The notes: generated from the sequence alone by a model not told the origin. DNA of 64,000 nt from Sipunculus nudus (GCA_026874595.1 CM049312.1:56053429-56117428), one strand, 5' to 3'; counted from the first letter of the stretch, positions 11,224 to 24,000 are shown. Numbers and translations: made by a program.

Positions 11224-13111
11224 TTGACATCATACAATAATCATATTTCATGAGACATTTTATCTTCAGAAGACACAATCAATATAAACTGCCTGTATAG
11301 GTAAAGTAACAAGAGATTTTCATTTTAGAATTTATACAGTGACAATGATATATAGGGTTAATTATGTACATATGACCCAAGCAAATAAACTGGTATTTGA
11401 CAGCTCAGCTTAAATTGCAATTTAACCTAGGTTTTTCAGAAAAAAAATTAAAATGATATAATGATAGGAAGATAATGTAGGTAGCACATAATTGTTACAC
11501 AATGAATAAAACTATCTATACACTGTTAATATGTGGCAGTGTAACATTACTCCTGAGTTTTCATTAATATCGCTAGCTTTCAGATCTTGGCATACAACAA
11601 GAAGGGGTTAGGCAGATCTTAAGTTCTTTATACCAATCTGTGACAGGCAAGAAGAGATTACTTATAAAGTTACAAAAACTAAAATAAGACAAAAAAGCTC
11701 TCGAACAGAGACGCTATGGCTTATTTGACTAAGCTAAATTAATGAATGAACAATTTCATATAGAAGCTGCGCATTAACACAGTCCACAATCTTCATTTGA
11801 CCTCAAAAGTTCAAGCATTTTAAATTTCATGAATTCCAAACAGCTTATAGAATCAAACATAAATAATTAATATTCAACATATCAATTACAAGATTCCTGA
11901 TGATGTTATTCCTGGACAATAAAACCAATGCAGTGGAGGTAAAAAAATGATAAATTCAAGCCAATATAGTCAAAAGGATGAATAGGAAAATGTACACACT
12001 TTTAAGACAAAAGCTACAATGGTGAAAGTGAATTATACTGAAAGAAGCCTACCATAAAATCACCTTTTAGAAAACATCTTTGATACTAAAACAGGTAACT
12101 TTCCCTTTTCATGGCATCAGAATGCATCCTGCATGGATGATCCATGCTATCAGAACATCTAGCATAATGACACGGTTGACCTTTCTCAGAAGGTGGACCC
12201 GAGATTGGTTGACAATGATCAGCACTTAAGCTCCCCTCATCATGTTCATCCCATCGTTAACTGCCATTTGCTGCAAGCATGACTGTAACCAACAAACGTG
12301 CCAAAAGCATTCTAAAACGATGCACCGGAAATTGTGTTCCCAGGGAAGGTCACTTAGAAAGTGACCCAGGCCATCAACATCCCCTATCATAACAGTTTTA
12401 TTGCCACATTTATCAGTGTGTTTTACGTATGGCAAAATCTGAATGCTGCGATAGTTGTCCACAGACAAAACGGATGCCTCTTTTCCCACCAATTCTGTTA
12501 ACAGGTCACCCATAAAACATTTTCTATAAAAAGATAACATTATTCACAATTCTCTGATGGCATAAAGTGTGCCAATTTCTCTGATGGCATAAAATGTACT
12601 GACTTCTAATCGCAAGTCCCCTTAAAGAAAGTACAATTTTACATGTCAGATTGAGGTCTATTAAATAATTTTGTTTATTTGCATGTAGGACTTTATAAAA
12701 TTAAGAATACATGAGTCTCCAAATTTCTGTAGGATCTACCACTAAAAAAAAACCCAAACATGCTCCAATAGTAGATTCAATGGCAACTTGAAGGTGGTTT
12801 TAAAGAAAATAGGGTTGACACTGGTGTTTAATGCACTCTGTAGCTGTTACCTGACCAAGATTTAAGTACCTGTTAAGGTACACTCCTATAATGCAGCAAT
12901 TATACACTACAGTCATCCCAAGACATCCTTACATGGAACAGCTGCTTTGTATGGCTAGGTTCTCTGGGTTTGAACACCAGGGTGTGCACAAAGTACAGCA
13001 TGGTAAACAGACCAATGAGAGCATGATATTGCATTGTGCATCCAGCCAAAATTTTAAATTTGGGCTGTATTATGGCAGGAACATGTGAACATATTTTATT
13101 TCTAAAAATAA
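11224..13111. other. Non-coding DNA between element copies
   Basis: It is mostly AT-rich and featureless. A 31-bp duplication (TTCTCTGATGGCATAAA twice) lies at about 12549-12596. One open frame of more coding-like composition (12226-12540, minus) is listed separately. Confidence 0.45.
12226..12540 (-). CDS. Unrecognised 104-codon open frame, possible gene fragment
   Basis: The frame runs from an ATG at 12540 to a TAA at 12226-12228. Its composition is less AT-rich and less repetitive than its surroundings, and the product is mixed, with several Cys and Trp (for example GDVDGLGHFLSDLPWEH). I recognise no family, signal peptide, membrane segment or catalytic motif. It lies between transposon copies in what is probably a rabphilin intron. 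It may be a remnant of a mobile element, a retrocopy fragment, or chance. Confidence 0.2.
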   Translation of the reverse strand: MLSFYRKCFMGDLLTELVGKEASVLSVDNYRSIQILPYVKHTDKCGNKTVMIGDVDGLGHFLSDLPWEHNFRCIVLECFWHVCWLQSCLQQMAVNDGMNMMRGA

Positions 13112-14438
13112 CTAGAATACAGGTTGTCGAAAAGCGACTATGTGTATCCACCATATAACGGAGGTATGGGTGAAGTAAGGCATGGAATGTTTGTTACATG
13201 ACATGATTCCAAATTTGTGGCATCAGTGATGCCAATCAAACTCCTTATATATGTGCAATTTTCACCAAAAATAGATCTACAAATGGAAACACCATGCAAG
13301 ATTTCAGGCCGAGACACCAATCCACAACTGAGAAAACAACAAAGCTATCATAGACAGATGAATTCCATCCAAATTTCATCCACTCCTCAGATATGAGCGA
13401 TTTTTACCCAAAGCAAACAGATGGATTGACAGCATGCAAAAACAATTGCAGATGGTGCCACCATTCTTGAATACATGATGGAGGTATCCAAGATCTATAG
13501 ACATGAACAATATCAGGCAATTAGGGCAAGTCACTGCTGAGAAAAGGCCATTAATGTTTTCTGCAAAAACGAGAAGGTAGGTGGAACCAACTGTCAGGTC
13601 TATCAGAAAACTCTTAAAGATATATTAATAGACATGCCAAATTTCAGATTAATACATTGATTCACTCCTGAGATATGAGCAATTTTCACCTAAAGCAAGC
13701 ACATGGATGGATGCCACATGAAAACAATTGCAGATGGCACAACCATCATTGAGTATGAGATGGAGGTATATCCAGTCAAGATCTATGGACATGCACAATT
13801 TCAGGCCAATACAGCAATTAAACCACTCCTGAGAAAAGGGCATTAATTTATTCTTTGAATATGGGAAGGTTGGTGGCACCACCTGTCTGGTGTACGAGAA
13901 AACTATCATAGATACATGCCAAATTTCAGACCCATACATTGATCCACTCCTGAGATATGAGCAATTTTTACCTAAAGCAAATGTACGTATGGATGCCACA
14001 CAAACATGATTGCAGAAGGCACCATTAGTTTTGAATATTAGATGGAGGTATCCAAGGTCTATGGACATGCTCAATTTCAGCCCAATATATTGAACCAATC
14101 ACTAAGATGAACAGATAGCAAACACATGGATGGATGCCATGCAATAATCATTGTAGATGGTGACACCAGTCTTGTATTTGAGATGGAGAGATCCATGATC
14201 TAAGGACATGCAAAATTTCAGCTCAATACATTGAACAATTCCTGCACATTAGGGACTGCAAGTGGCGCCACCAGTGTTTGTTTGGCACAACTACATAGGT
14301 GAGCAAATAACTATGCCAGGTTTCAGAAAGATGGGTCCAAGGGTTTCAGAGGAGTTCTCCGGAAATGAACATGGCCGCAGCGCAGATGGTTGTACCTGGT
14401 AAAAAACACAGTTTCCGCAAAACTTTGGCAGATACAAT
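13112..14438 (-). mobile_element. Helentron/HINE-like element, copy C (old)
   Basis: It begins ACTAGAATACAGG with a damaged hairpin (TTGTCGAAAAGCGACTA) and TGTATCCACC, and ends with TTTCCGCAAAACTTTGGCAG then ATACAAT (from 14411). The core units have diverged strongly: TGAGATATGAGCAATTTT, ACATGC.AATTTCAG and GTGGCACCACC-like blocks recur. The best surviving palindrome is AGTGGCGCCACC at 14261. Decay indicates that this copy is older than copy A. Confidence 0.6.
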
Positions 14439-14619
14439 AAACAGTTCAGAAACCTACAGTTAGTCATTCAATAAATTACTGCATAAAGATTCTGCAATAC
14501 AATGGTCATTATTTCTTATTAAGTATTGGGTCAAGATTACTTGACAAGAGCACTCTTTTCAACAATTCTGTATTGGTCCAATTCTTCCACAAAGCTGAAT
14601 ATGAATTTCCAATAGTAAA

Positions 14620-16074
14620 CTAAAATAGGGGTATTTGACAAGCGACTACGTGTATCCGCCAAAATCTGAGCAGGACAGGTGAAGTGAGGCATGGATTGAG
14701 TGGCAAGGGGAAATAGAGTTAGATGTGTTACATATTTTCATGGATGTCTGCCACGTAAACATGACCATAGGTGGTGACACCTGTTACTTGAACGAGAAAC
14801 TATCCAAGATGTATACACATGCAAAATTTCAGGTGGAAAAGTCAAACCACTGCCAGGATATGAGTGATTTTATTCCACAGCAGACAAACAGATTGACTCT
14901 GTGCAAAAATGGTTGCAGGTGGGGCCACCAGTTTCTTGTATGATAAAGTGCTATGTGAGATCCAAACACATGAATCACTTCAGGAAGGTACGTCAAACCA
15001 TTCCAGAGATATTATCATGAATATCTGCAGCATGAACGTGAATGTAGGTGGTGCCACCTGTCATAATAATCAAGAAAGCTATCCAGGATGTATACACATG
15101 CCAAATTTCAGGTGAATAAATCGAACCACTGCTGAGATATAAGTGATTTTATCCCATGACCAACAAACAGATGGACGCTGTGCAAAAATGGTTGCAGGTG
15201 GCACCACCAGTTTCTTGTATGATAAAGGGCTAAGTGAGATCTAAACACTTGCCAATTTTCAGGAAGATACGTCAAACCAGTCCAGAGATATAAGCATGGA
15301 TGTCTGCAGCATGAATGTGCATGTAGGTGGCACCACCTGTCATAAAATCAAGAAAGCTATCCAGGATGTAGATGCATGCCAAATTTCAGTTGAATAGGTC
15401 AAACCACCCTCGAGATATGAGTTATTTTAACCCAAGTCAAATGAACAGATGGCCGCTGTGCAAAAGGGGTTGTAGGTGGCGCCACCAGTTTTGTGTATGA
15501 CAAAGAGCTATATGAGATCCAAGCATATGCAAATTTTAAGAAAGATACGTCAAACCAGTCTTGAGATATAAGCATGGATGTCTGCAGCATGAACGTGAAT
15601 GTAGGTGGTGCCACCTGTCATAAAATTCAGAAAGCTATCCAGGATGAATACGCATGCCAAATTTCAGGTGAATTAGTCAAACCACTGCAGAGATATGAGT
15701 GATTATAACCCAAGGCAGACAAACAGATGCACGCTGTGCAAAAATGGCTGCAGGTGGCGCCACTATTTTTTGTGTATGTTATAAAGCTATCCAAGGGCTA
15801 CATTTGTGTAAAAAATATTTCCTGATTGAAGATATGTGGGTAAATGTGTCAAAACAGACACACAGATGGACCTGTGAAGAGAGGAAAGGTCAGAGGTCAA
15901 CACGGAATGGTTAGGCACCGGTGCACAATGTACCTGATAATTGGGGTAAGTTTTGGAAAAATCTGTCCAGTAGTCTCAGAGGAGTTGTCCGGAAACGAAT
16001 ATGGCGGCAGCAGCGGCGGCGGGAACCCGGCCAAAAACATAGTAAAAGCATAACTTCGTTCTGATGGATACAAT
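14620..16074 (-). mobile_element. Helentron/HINE-like element, copy D
   Basis: It starts CTAAAATAGGGG with TTGACAAGCGACTACGTGTA then TCCGCC, and ends CCAAAAACATAGTAAAAGCA...GATGGATACAAT near 16074. Core units carry GGTGGTGCCACC, GGTGGCACCACC and one perfect GGTGGCGCCACC (15475). GGTGGCGCCACT lies at 15753. Just before the end are GAGGAGTTGTCCGGAAACGA and a GGCGGCAGCAGCGGCGG run, also seen in copy A as GGAGTTCTCCGG and a GCGGCGG run. It lies only about 180 bp from copy C, in the same orientation. Confidence 0.62.
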
Positions 16075-19000
16075 GAAGGACAAAAATATCATACATCAAA
16101 GCCTTGATCAGGACAATCATCCACAATTTATGAATTTTTTACCTGGATAAATAATTCCATCACTTTCTATGAAAATATTTGTTATCTTTTAAGTATTCTT
16201 GCTAATATATAAACAAACAAATTTGAAAACATGACCCTCTTTGATTGATGCAGTGTAGGTGACAATATATAAAACTAACATGAATTTTTAGATTTGTAGC
16301 CGAAGAGACACCAAAAGGAAAATTTATTTTGAATTCCGATACAAATGGTCAGTCTTTTGAAGGAAACTCCAGTACAATTATAAAGGTTTGCATTTTAATC
16401 CAAGAGTCTGACATCAGACAAGTTGTTGACTTGCAGCCATAAGGCACAGACACCTGTGTAGTTATTTAAATCTACATTTTCACCGCCTGGTCTTTTGCTG
16501 AATACTTTGGCAGCATTCCTCCAGGGATTGCTACATTTGGCTCAGTCTTCTGCACTGTCTGCCTGAAACCATTGGCAGCAGCAGACCATGTGGGCAACAC
16601 TTCCAGTTCATGCTGGTACAGCCACAGGCATGCCCTCCCTAGCAGCGTTCAGTAAACCACAGTGACAGAAAACAAGTCCTGGGTCACAAATGTCACATAG
16701 CATGACAAATGTTAGATAGGTGTGGCAATCAGATGATTTACAATGGTGCTGAAAAGAATACTTGAGTAATTCTTGCCAAGTACCTAACTAGGGTTAAAAA
16801 ACATTACTTGATTAGTCATTAAGGTTTGCACTTTAGGGCATAAAAGCAACTGGTCATGTACTTAATAATTATATGCCTGTTCTTTTAATTTTTATTTGAC
16901 AAATATGAATAATGTTTATAGAATATAAATACAAGAATTCCTTTACACTGCTGACCACTCTGAAGGGGCCCAATCACCAATAAAGCATGCTGAATTAACA
17001 TGAAAAATAGCTTCTTCCCTTTAAAATAAATTTTTATCTGCCAAAATATTGCCCTTTAACCATTTTACTTACTCCTGTAAACCAGTTTTAAAAACTGTGG
17101 CCAGGCATGATCATAGGTGCCAACATAGACACAGCGTGTGCTTCGATCAAGCATCAACACGCATCAATCAGGAGATGCCCTGACTGGCTTGGACCGAAAA
17201 ATGTAATACATGTTCCTGCTGGCATATTGTGGCTCAAAATCTGACCTCCAGTCACACTGCCTTGATATGATAAACAAACATGTGTGGACTGTGTTTACCA
17301 ACATGCATAGACATAAATAGGTGTTACACAGCCATGTACATGGTACTGTGTCTGTGTGCTGGGATAGTTTTGCTAGAAACTAAGTAAAACTGAACTGACA
17401 GTGTGAAAGAATAGGCATAAAATTGTTCCTGATTATGTCCCTTTAAATGTATTACTATTAAAACTTCTTATGCACCTGCAGCACATGGGACATAATTGTA
17501 AACAGATGATAAATTCATATTTTCTTATTTTTTAAAAAATTAATTGTTCCTTTGAAGAGTATCACCACATTTATATGTACCCAAGCCAGACCTAGGTAAT
17601 ACCTATCAAGTGCAAAATTTGTCACTAGTTTCAGCTCCTGTTTACAAGTCTAGGTTGCCTTAAGCTTCTTCCAGGAAAAACATCCAGGCAGCACTATTCA
17701 TAAGTTTTCCACCATACCCGGTTTTCACAGAATTAGGGCAAATTATTTTGTTTTACAAATAGCTGGCAGCTTTGAAGATGGTCATGGATAATCCTGCAAA
17801 GTCTGAACTCAAATGTGCATGTAAAATATTACTTAACATTTCTTTATAAAGTGTTAACAAAAGAAATTTCTGATAACTGCCAGATAGCAATATTGGAGCT
17901 TGGAGTTAAAAACTATATCCTCTCATATGTATCAACTTCTACACAAAAATTCATAGCAATTGCTCGAACATTTCTTGATATAATCTCTTTAAAACATCCA
18001 AAACAAACTGGGCAGAATTTGCCATGTCAGACCAAAGGAACGGCACCACTGCAAATCCTCTTGTTAGCACAGAATATGGTACATTACTATGGGATACTGT
18101 AGAAAAACTTGGGCCTTATGTGGTTACCTTTAAGCTGCCATGACACTGCCATTGTTGAAAAGGGATACCTGTAGCAGTACCATGGTGAGAACATGACCAG
18201 AAATAGGGTGAACATATGGGGAAAGAATGGGGTCTATCTGCACTTTTCCACCGCACCCCACATTTTTCTTTGGTTATAATCTTAGTAATATGGTAGCAGT
18301 ACTGTAAATGAACATGAAATGCCATGAGGAGTAAGCACAGTGAATGTAAAGAAAAAGCAGTGTTCAATTTCATCACGATCATTCACAGCATTGCCACATT
18401 CTGGCTTGCTGTGTGTGTACCATGAGACCCTGTAGATTGATGGGTAAACTTGTGAGACCTATGCTTAATGGTGTTATTTCTGGAACAATGGAAAAAAATT
18501 CCATTTTGTTTCACTGATGTATTCAAAAAAAGAAAGCTATAATAAATGCCAAAACACAGAAAATTTGAATTTTCACAAAAAGTAAGTTTCAAAATGTGGA
18601 ACTGATCACGGAGCTTGACAGTCATGACATCCCTGAAGGTTATTAAGCTTCTGACAGGGCCTACCATTAGTTGTGACAGAATTTTCTGTTATCATAAAGC
18701 TAATATTCTCATTATTCAGATTCTGGAAAAACAGAAATACTTTTACTGAATAGAAATTTCTGAAAAAAGTTTTCATTTTGGCACATTGTTTTTCAGGAAT
18801 TCAGCTGAGCAGGGTTCCAAAACACAACTGTTTAGTTACAGTGGTGTTTTTGTAACTGCATGCAAGGTGCAGTCAGATTTAAAACAGAAGTCCAAGACTG
18901 ACTCCAATGTATGAAAGACCTGCAGCATGTTTATATGAATGATGTAAAGTGAGGCAAACTTTTTTTGTTTTCAATAAGCCTACACTGAAACTAAAAGGTA

Positions 19001-19914
19001 TATCAGTCTAAAAAAAACTTTCCCACAACACTAGGGAAACCTATCGATGACTTACACTGAGTGTTTGTGTCCATTTTATAAACAAGAAAGACCATAAAGT
19101 AACATATCTTTAAACAGAGAAGTTTGTCAAATAATTTCTGGTTTGTTAATGAGTTCACTCTACAAAACATATGGTGCTGGCTCACTGGATCCAAACACAG
19201 CTGACGAACATTGTGCGTACAAACACCCTGAAATGTGTCTCATACAAACAGCAGTTTGTACATATTTTGGACTGAATTTAAATTTGTTCTTGCAGTAAGA
19301 TATAATGAAAATTGAGAAAATTTTTCTGCAACAGCTAGTTTTTTTCTGATATTACAAGGGAATGCATCCCTTTTTGTTTTCTAAGAACTGCAAATTTACC
19401 TGTCCCAAATGCTAGTGTTCTTAGTGCTATGAGGTAGCACACAGGCAATCTACCATAAGGTTGTTTCTGTAGCACATAGGCAAGCTACCACAACTAAAAA
19501 AACTGATGTAACTTGTGTCTTTTAGCATGTTTGAGATGGTCTACCTGTACGTAATATGTTTTAATGTATTATGATGTATTTAATACAGAATAATTTTGCC
19601 ATGTCTCAGTCCATTTTTTTTCAACCATTCCATATTGGAATGTTTGAGATTTCACAGATGTCTGTTGATAGAGTTCAGATTGAAAAAATACTTCAATGCA
19701 GCTCAGGAGCCAAACCTCCCCAAACTAAACGAGAAATATGCATTTAATCCTGCAGTTTTAAAACAACATACCTTGCGCTAATATTTTTTTTGCATCTGCC
19801 CACCCATGAAAAAATAAGTGCTTTTAAGGAAGAACTCATGGGAACAATTCATCATCTACAAAAAGATACAAAAAAGACCCTTGTGTGGGAGTTGCGAAAG
19901 TGATAAATACTTAC
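16075..19914. other. Presumed rabphilin intron sequence, no exon found
   Basis: It begins directly at the rabphilin splice donor and runs leftwards. A search by eye for the next rabphilin exon (leader TGWS, then zinc-finger CxxC motifs) on the minus strand found none here or further left. Short frames at 17815-18102, 18116-18382 and 18383-18667 have no recognisable motif. Confidence 0.5.
19909..19914 (-). promoter_or_regulatory. 5' splice donor of the rabphilin exon
   Basis: Minus-strand GTAAGT follows GCTAA directly, a consensus donor. The next GT, five bases further on, would leave an in-frame TAA in the exon, so the first one is the usable site. The phase (two bases of a lysine codon) matches the K|LQTGWS junction expected from the family. 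Confidence 0.8.
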
Positions 19915-19991
19915 TTAGCTCTGAGTGCAAGCTGACGATCGTTTGGACAAACCCAGCGATCCATATCACCACTGGTGTTTATTTCTCCCAT
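19915..19991 (-). CDS. RPH3A: Rabphilin / Noc2-family Rab effector, first coding exon
   Basis: On the minus strand an ATG at 19991 opens 25 codons plus two bases, ending in DRWVCPNDRQLALRAK, then a GTAAGT donor that splits the last lysine codon (AA|G). This peptide is the hallmark N-terminus of invertebrate rabphilin and of vertebrate Noc2 (RPH3AL), where it immediately precedes LQTGWS and the Rab-binding helix and zinc finger. Rabphilin binds Rab3/Rab27-GTP on secretory and synaptic vesicles and acts in docking and exocytosis, in rabphilin itself through C-terminal C2 domains. A second in-frame ATG at 19964 is an alternative start; I chose the upstream one because it is first after an in-frame TAG (20010-20012). 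The exon may reach 20009 if the CTGTAG there is a splice acceptor. Remaining exons must lie left of the window or in sequence I could not recognise. The plus-strand frame over this locus (19818-20174) is a shadow. Confidence 0.85.
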
Positions 19992-20009
19992 TACACAAAC
20001 TTCCGTCCC

Positions 20010-20032
20010 CTACAGGCACAGACACCAAAATG
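20010..20032 (-). promoter_or_regulatory. Candidate splice acceptor upstream of the rabphilin start codon
   Basis: Minus-strand TTGGTGTCTGTGCCTGTAG before GGGACGG is a moderately pyrimidine-rich tract ending in AG. If used, the exon is 95 bp with 18 bp of 5' leader. If not, this is simply transcribed 5' UTR. The sequence alone does not decide. Confidence 0.35.
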
Positions 20033-20803
20033 TGGTGATGAGACGAAATACGCTGGTCTCTATGTCACCTCCCACGAAAGATTTCACTCTTTTGGCAGAT
20101 TCTGGCAGATACCCTGCAGCTCTCTGTCAGCAAAGCCTGTGACTGGAACAGCAACAGAACATGTCCACAACTAGGCTGCTGCAAAGCTGCTGAAAATAGA
20201 TTTAATGAATGCTCCTTGGCTGTGAAAGTTTCCCCAGTGGGAGCTACAAGATTGACTCTGATAGCTTCAAGTCACAGAAGCACACTTGTGGCTTCAGAGG
20301 TGCGAGCCGCAATTTGTTACCTACCAAGTGTAAACCTGGTCACGTAAGAAGATTCTCAACAAAGCATTTCATGGCATGCCATTAAACGAATTGCTGCTCA
20401 TAAGCATCAGGGTTAGTGCTCTGTTGCTGCCTCAGCTCTGCTCAGCAGCCAGTCACAGCATGACACTGTCTCATTCACTGTGCAAGCATGTTCTTGTATC
20501 CATTGTCACGCCCATTCTTAATGTGCTTCAGTTGAAAATGTTTGAATGAAGTCCTGCAAGGATTTATCAAGGGACATCGTTATTTGTGTTTTCATGAATG
20601 GTCTTCTCCCTGTTCAGTTTGATGCTGTCTCCTCATCATCTGAAAGAAACAGACACAGCAATTAACACTCTGAACCTGATGGAGTGTCTTTTGTAATCAC
20701 ACCTGGAACATTTTTGTAGTCATGGCTGCTAATAAATTTAATGCGGGCACCAACACATAAAACAAAATAAATTAAGGGGACATTTCTTTTTAGATTGTTC
20801 ATC
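20033..20803. other. Presumed 5' UTR, upstream exon or promoter region of rabphilin
   Basis: Composition is noticeably less AT-rich than the surrounding DNA through about 20520, as expected of an untranslated exon or proximal promoter. I see no clear TATA box or initiator whose placement can be defended, and no recognisable coding exon. Confidence 0.3.
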
Positions 20804-21099
20804 TTAGGCCAACAACAAATAAGGTTTGGTTCTCAAGCACTTTTTATCAGAAATAAATGAAGGCGTTTTTTTTTTATTTTAATTTTTTTGTATGTTTTGA
20901 TAAAAAATGTCAAATGATAAGGGAACTAAGAGCACTACATAACAAAGGAAATTTTATCAAAATTGTATGAACTTATCTTCTTGAAAGAAACGTCTGAGCT
21001 CAAAATTGGTAAGTTTCTATTGAAAATCAAAATTTTTGATGTGGGGTTTATACACTGATGCAGGAGGTGCCTGAGAATCTTTTTCTTTGTTTGGCCTTA
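20804..21099. mobile_element. PIF/Harbinger-like MITE, copy 1
   Basis: The element is flanked by TTA on both sides. It starts GGCCAACAACAAATAAGG then TTTGGTTCTCAAGCA, and ends TGCCTGAGAATC...CTTTGTTTGGCC, giving imperfect inverted ends of about 33 bp. A TTA (TWA) duplication is characteristic of PIF/Harbinger insertions. It is under 300 bp with no coding capacity, so non-autonomous. A second copy lies at 35846-36194. Confidence 0.65.
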
Positions 21100-24000
21100 G
21101 TGACATTTATCTGATCCCTCTTTCACATGCAAAGGCAAAAACCATTAGAAACATATTTTTAATGCACTTTATTTCTTCAAATTGCAGTACTGATACAAAG
21201 GTAGGATGGGGAGGTCCCAACTTGTATCACAAGCAGGTACTGATGCACTTGGCTGACAATGTTCAAGACCTGTATGACGACATATGAGACATACATATCC
21301 ATTGTTCTGCATTTTTCATAAAAGCTATTTCTTATTGGATGAACCAAAGTAGGCCACAATTATGTAAGATGTTGAAGTGTACATTAAATGTTTTTTCTGG
21401 TTTGATTGGTCCAAGGTTCCCTGAAAATAACTCCATGTCTGACTCCACATGGAACGAAATATATGAAGCTAAAATCCTTACCTATGATGTCACCGTAATA
21501 ATAAATTTTGTCTGAACTCTCAATATAGCTGTTCTGGCAGATCTGGGTAAGCAGAAATTGTTGATCTAAGTAATTACTGGGGTTTTATTAAACTCACAAA
21601 GCAATGTACAGATAGCCATCAATTTTACTGGCTCTATATCCCTAAACCAGAATACAGAAACTGTAAAAAGATATCTATACCAAATCTTTTAAGGCTGTTC
21701 ATAACATATTTAAAAGATCATTCTTGATTTTTAGTGAGAATTGAACATAGCTTTCAAAGGTGTCTTATTTTATTTAACTCCACAAGAAAACCATTTATCT
21801 TACATACTTGTCATGACTTTGCAACTTGTATGCTAAAAACAGAACCAAATGTACGACATGATTATCAGCAATGACCATGAACTTTGCCATTTTGAAGAGG
21901 TATTTTGTCATTTTCAAGCTGGGTTAGTATGTGCTTCGGGATAACAACAAGAAGCCATGCAGAACAAAACAGGTATTTTAGCCCATGCATTATTCAGCCA
22001 TTTAACAACTTTCATACCATTTGGACAGGCAGATATGATGTCCCCATGGGCCTTTCACATGTTGTGAGCACAGAACACTAGGTTATATTCGTGTCATGAG
22101 TGCAATGCCTTTGACGGAGCCTCTTGAAGTTTTAGTTTAATTACCAATATTTAAAGTTACCACTCCACAACAGTACTAAGCACATTCAATTTAGAATTTG
22201 TTTTTTATCCTAAGTCAATTTGCTCTTTTCTTTTTTTTATGAGAATGTTCTCATGATTTGGATTGACTGCTGAGACAGCATGCACCATAAGGTAATGCAG
22301 CTGTTAAGTGAAATATGTTCCCCTGCATGGCAGTGGCTGATATCTTTGTTTTAGTCCTTTATCCCATGTTAAGAGACTTAAATAAAATTGATTTCAAATA
22401 AAGTGGAGCCTTGTGCAAAGATGCCTCATTTCTTAATTGATCAATTTAAACAAGTTTAATGGTTAACATGCTTTAATTTTTTAAACTGCATTCAGGGTTG
22501 GATATTAATAGAAGCCCATAGGCCTGATTGAGGGTTGAAAGTTTTGGCTTGGGTCTGTCATTTACAAAGAAGCCAGGCTTGCAAGCTCATAAAAATGAAC
22601 CCCTGGCATAACATTCATTGACTATTATCATCCCATCACTAATTAACCCTGTTATAAACATGTTCCAAAGACTTTTAACCAATACCATTGAACATTTGTC
22701 ATTTTAGATTTTTTTTAATCATTTGAAAAAAAAAAAATCAAAACCCTATACATTTCCAGTTCCCCTTTGCACCCATGTTATACCTTGTGATATCCCTGGA
22801 AAATACATTAAAGAGAACAATATAAGCCAAAGGGACCCTAATTAAGCCATAGTCTAATAATAAACACTAATACTACCAATAATGGCACAATTGGTGATAC
22901 AACAAACTCTGTATGGGCTTCCTGAGATAACTGCAGTGAAGTCACGAGCACCATTTGTCACTGTGGCTCTATCTTGTAAAAATAATGAATTGAACAACAT
23001 TTTTGGATTACTACACATCTTGTGCATGTGCAACAACTCTAGGGACAGGAAAAATGAATGAAGAAACACAGAGAATTATCTAATGGAAGCTTGACAATCT
23101 TGGTATGTGAAGCTGCACCATACAGCCACCCTATTGGCATGCATGCTATGTTGTTTTGTCCTCCTGAAAGCACTTGGTGCAAGTTTATTTCCACTGATGT
23201 ACAGGTGTTAATAAATGGTTACGAAACAAAACACTGGCAGATACAATGATATTTAAAGGAGAAAAACTAAACTTCATTTATATTAAAATATCAAATACAT
23301 AAAAAACACTTAGGAAAGGATCTGGATAAAAATGTGTGGAAGGTCAGGGTAACACCCAAAGGACATATTTTTAAATGTTGCAGGTAATATGAACCACCAT
23401 AAAATATTTTCAACTAAAATTAATCTATAACATTATGAGACAGTGGGTAGTTTTTTTAATTTGGTATAGAAGAGAAGCAAGCTATATATTAAGATTTGTT
23501 CTTGAGATGACCTGGACTGGAGTTGTTGAACCATGACAGCTGTGTGCACAGTTAAGTTTGATTACGATCCTGGTGGAGGTTTGTGGTCTCAGACTACTTT
23601 TTCTTTTTTAATGTCAAACTGATTCCATTTCACTGTCTAGGCTCACACTGAACACCTTAGCCCCTGATATTTTCTTGCATGTTACCCTAGACTCAACATG
23701 GATATGATACCATTTTCAATTAAAATTCCCTGTAAAAAATATGAGAAGACCTAGAACTCAATACCACACCTCGGCTGACATTTTATCAGGTAACCTAATA
23801 AAAATACATAGACTATCTGCACCATATGTGAATATTATATCTTTTCTTAAGTGACCTCTGATATTTAAAATACTGTCTATATGTACATTACCTGAGGGGA
23901 TATAAAATAGCAATCCTGCAATTGACATTTCAGGTATGTAAACAAGTGGTTTCAAAACAACACCAATCATGGGAGCTGCCAAGCAAACATGTTTTTTAGG

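Noticed and set aside
16472-16648. Open minus frame of about 58 codons in a GC-richer block, considered as a rabphilin exon
   Set aside because: The translation shows no rabphilin signature (no TGWS, CxxC zinc finger or C2 motif) and the splice context is weak.
19818-20174. 118-codon plus frame over the rabphilin locus
   Set aside because: It is antisense to the recognised minus-strand exon and has no motif of its own.
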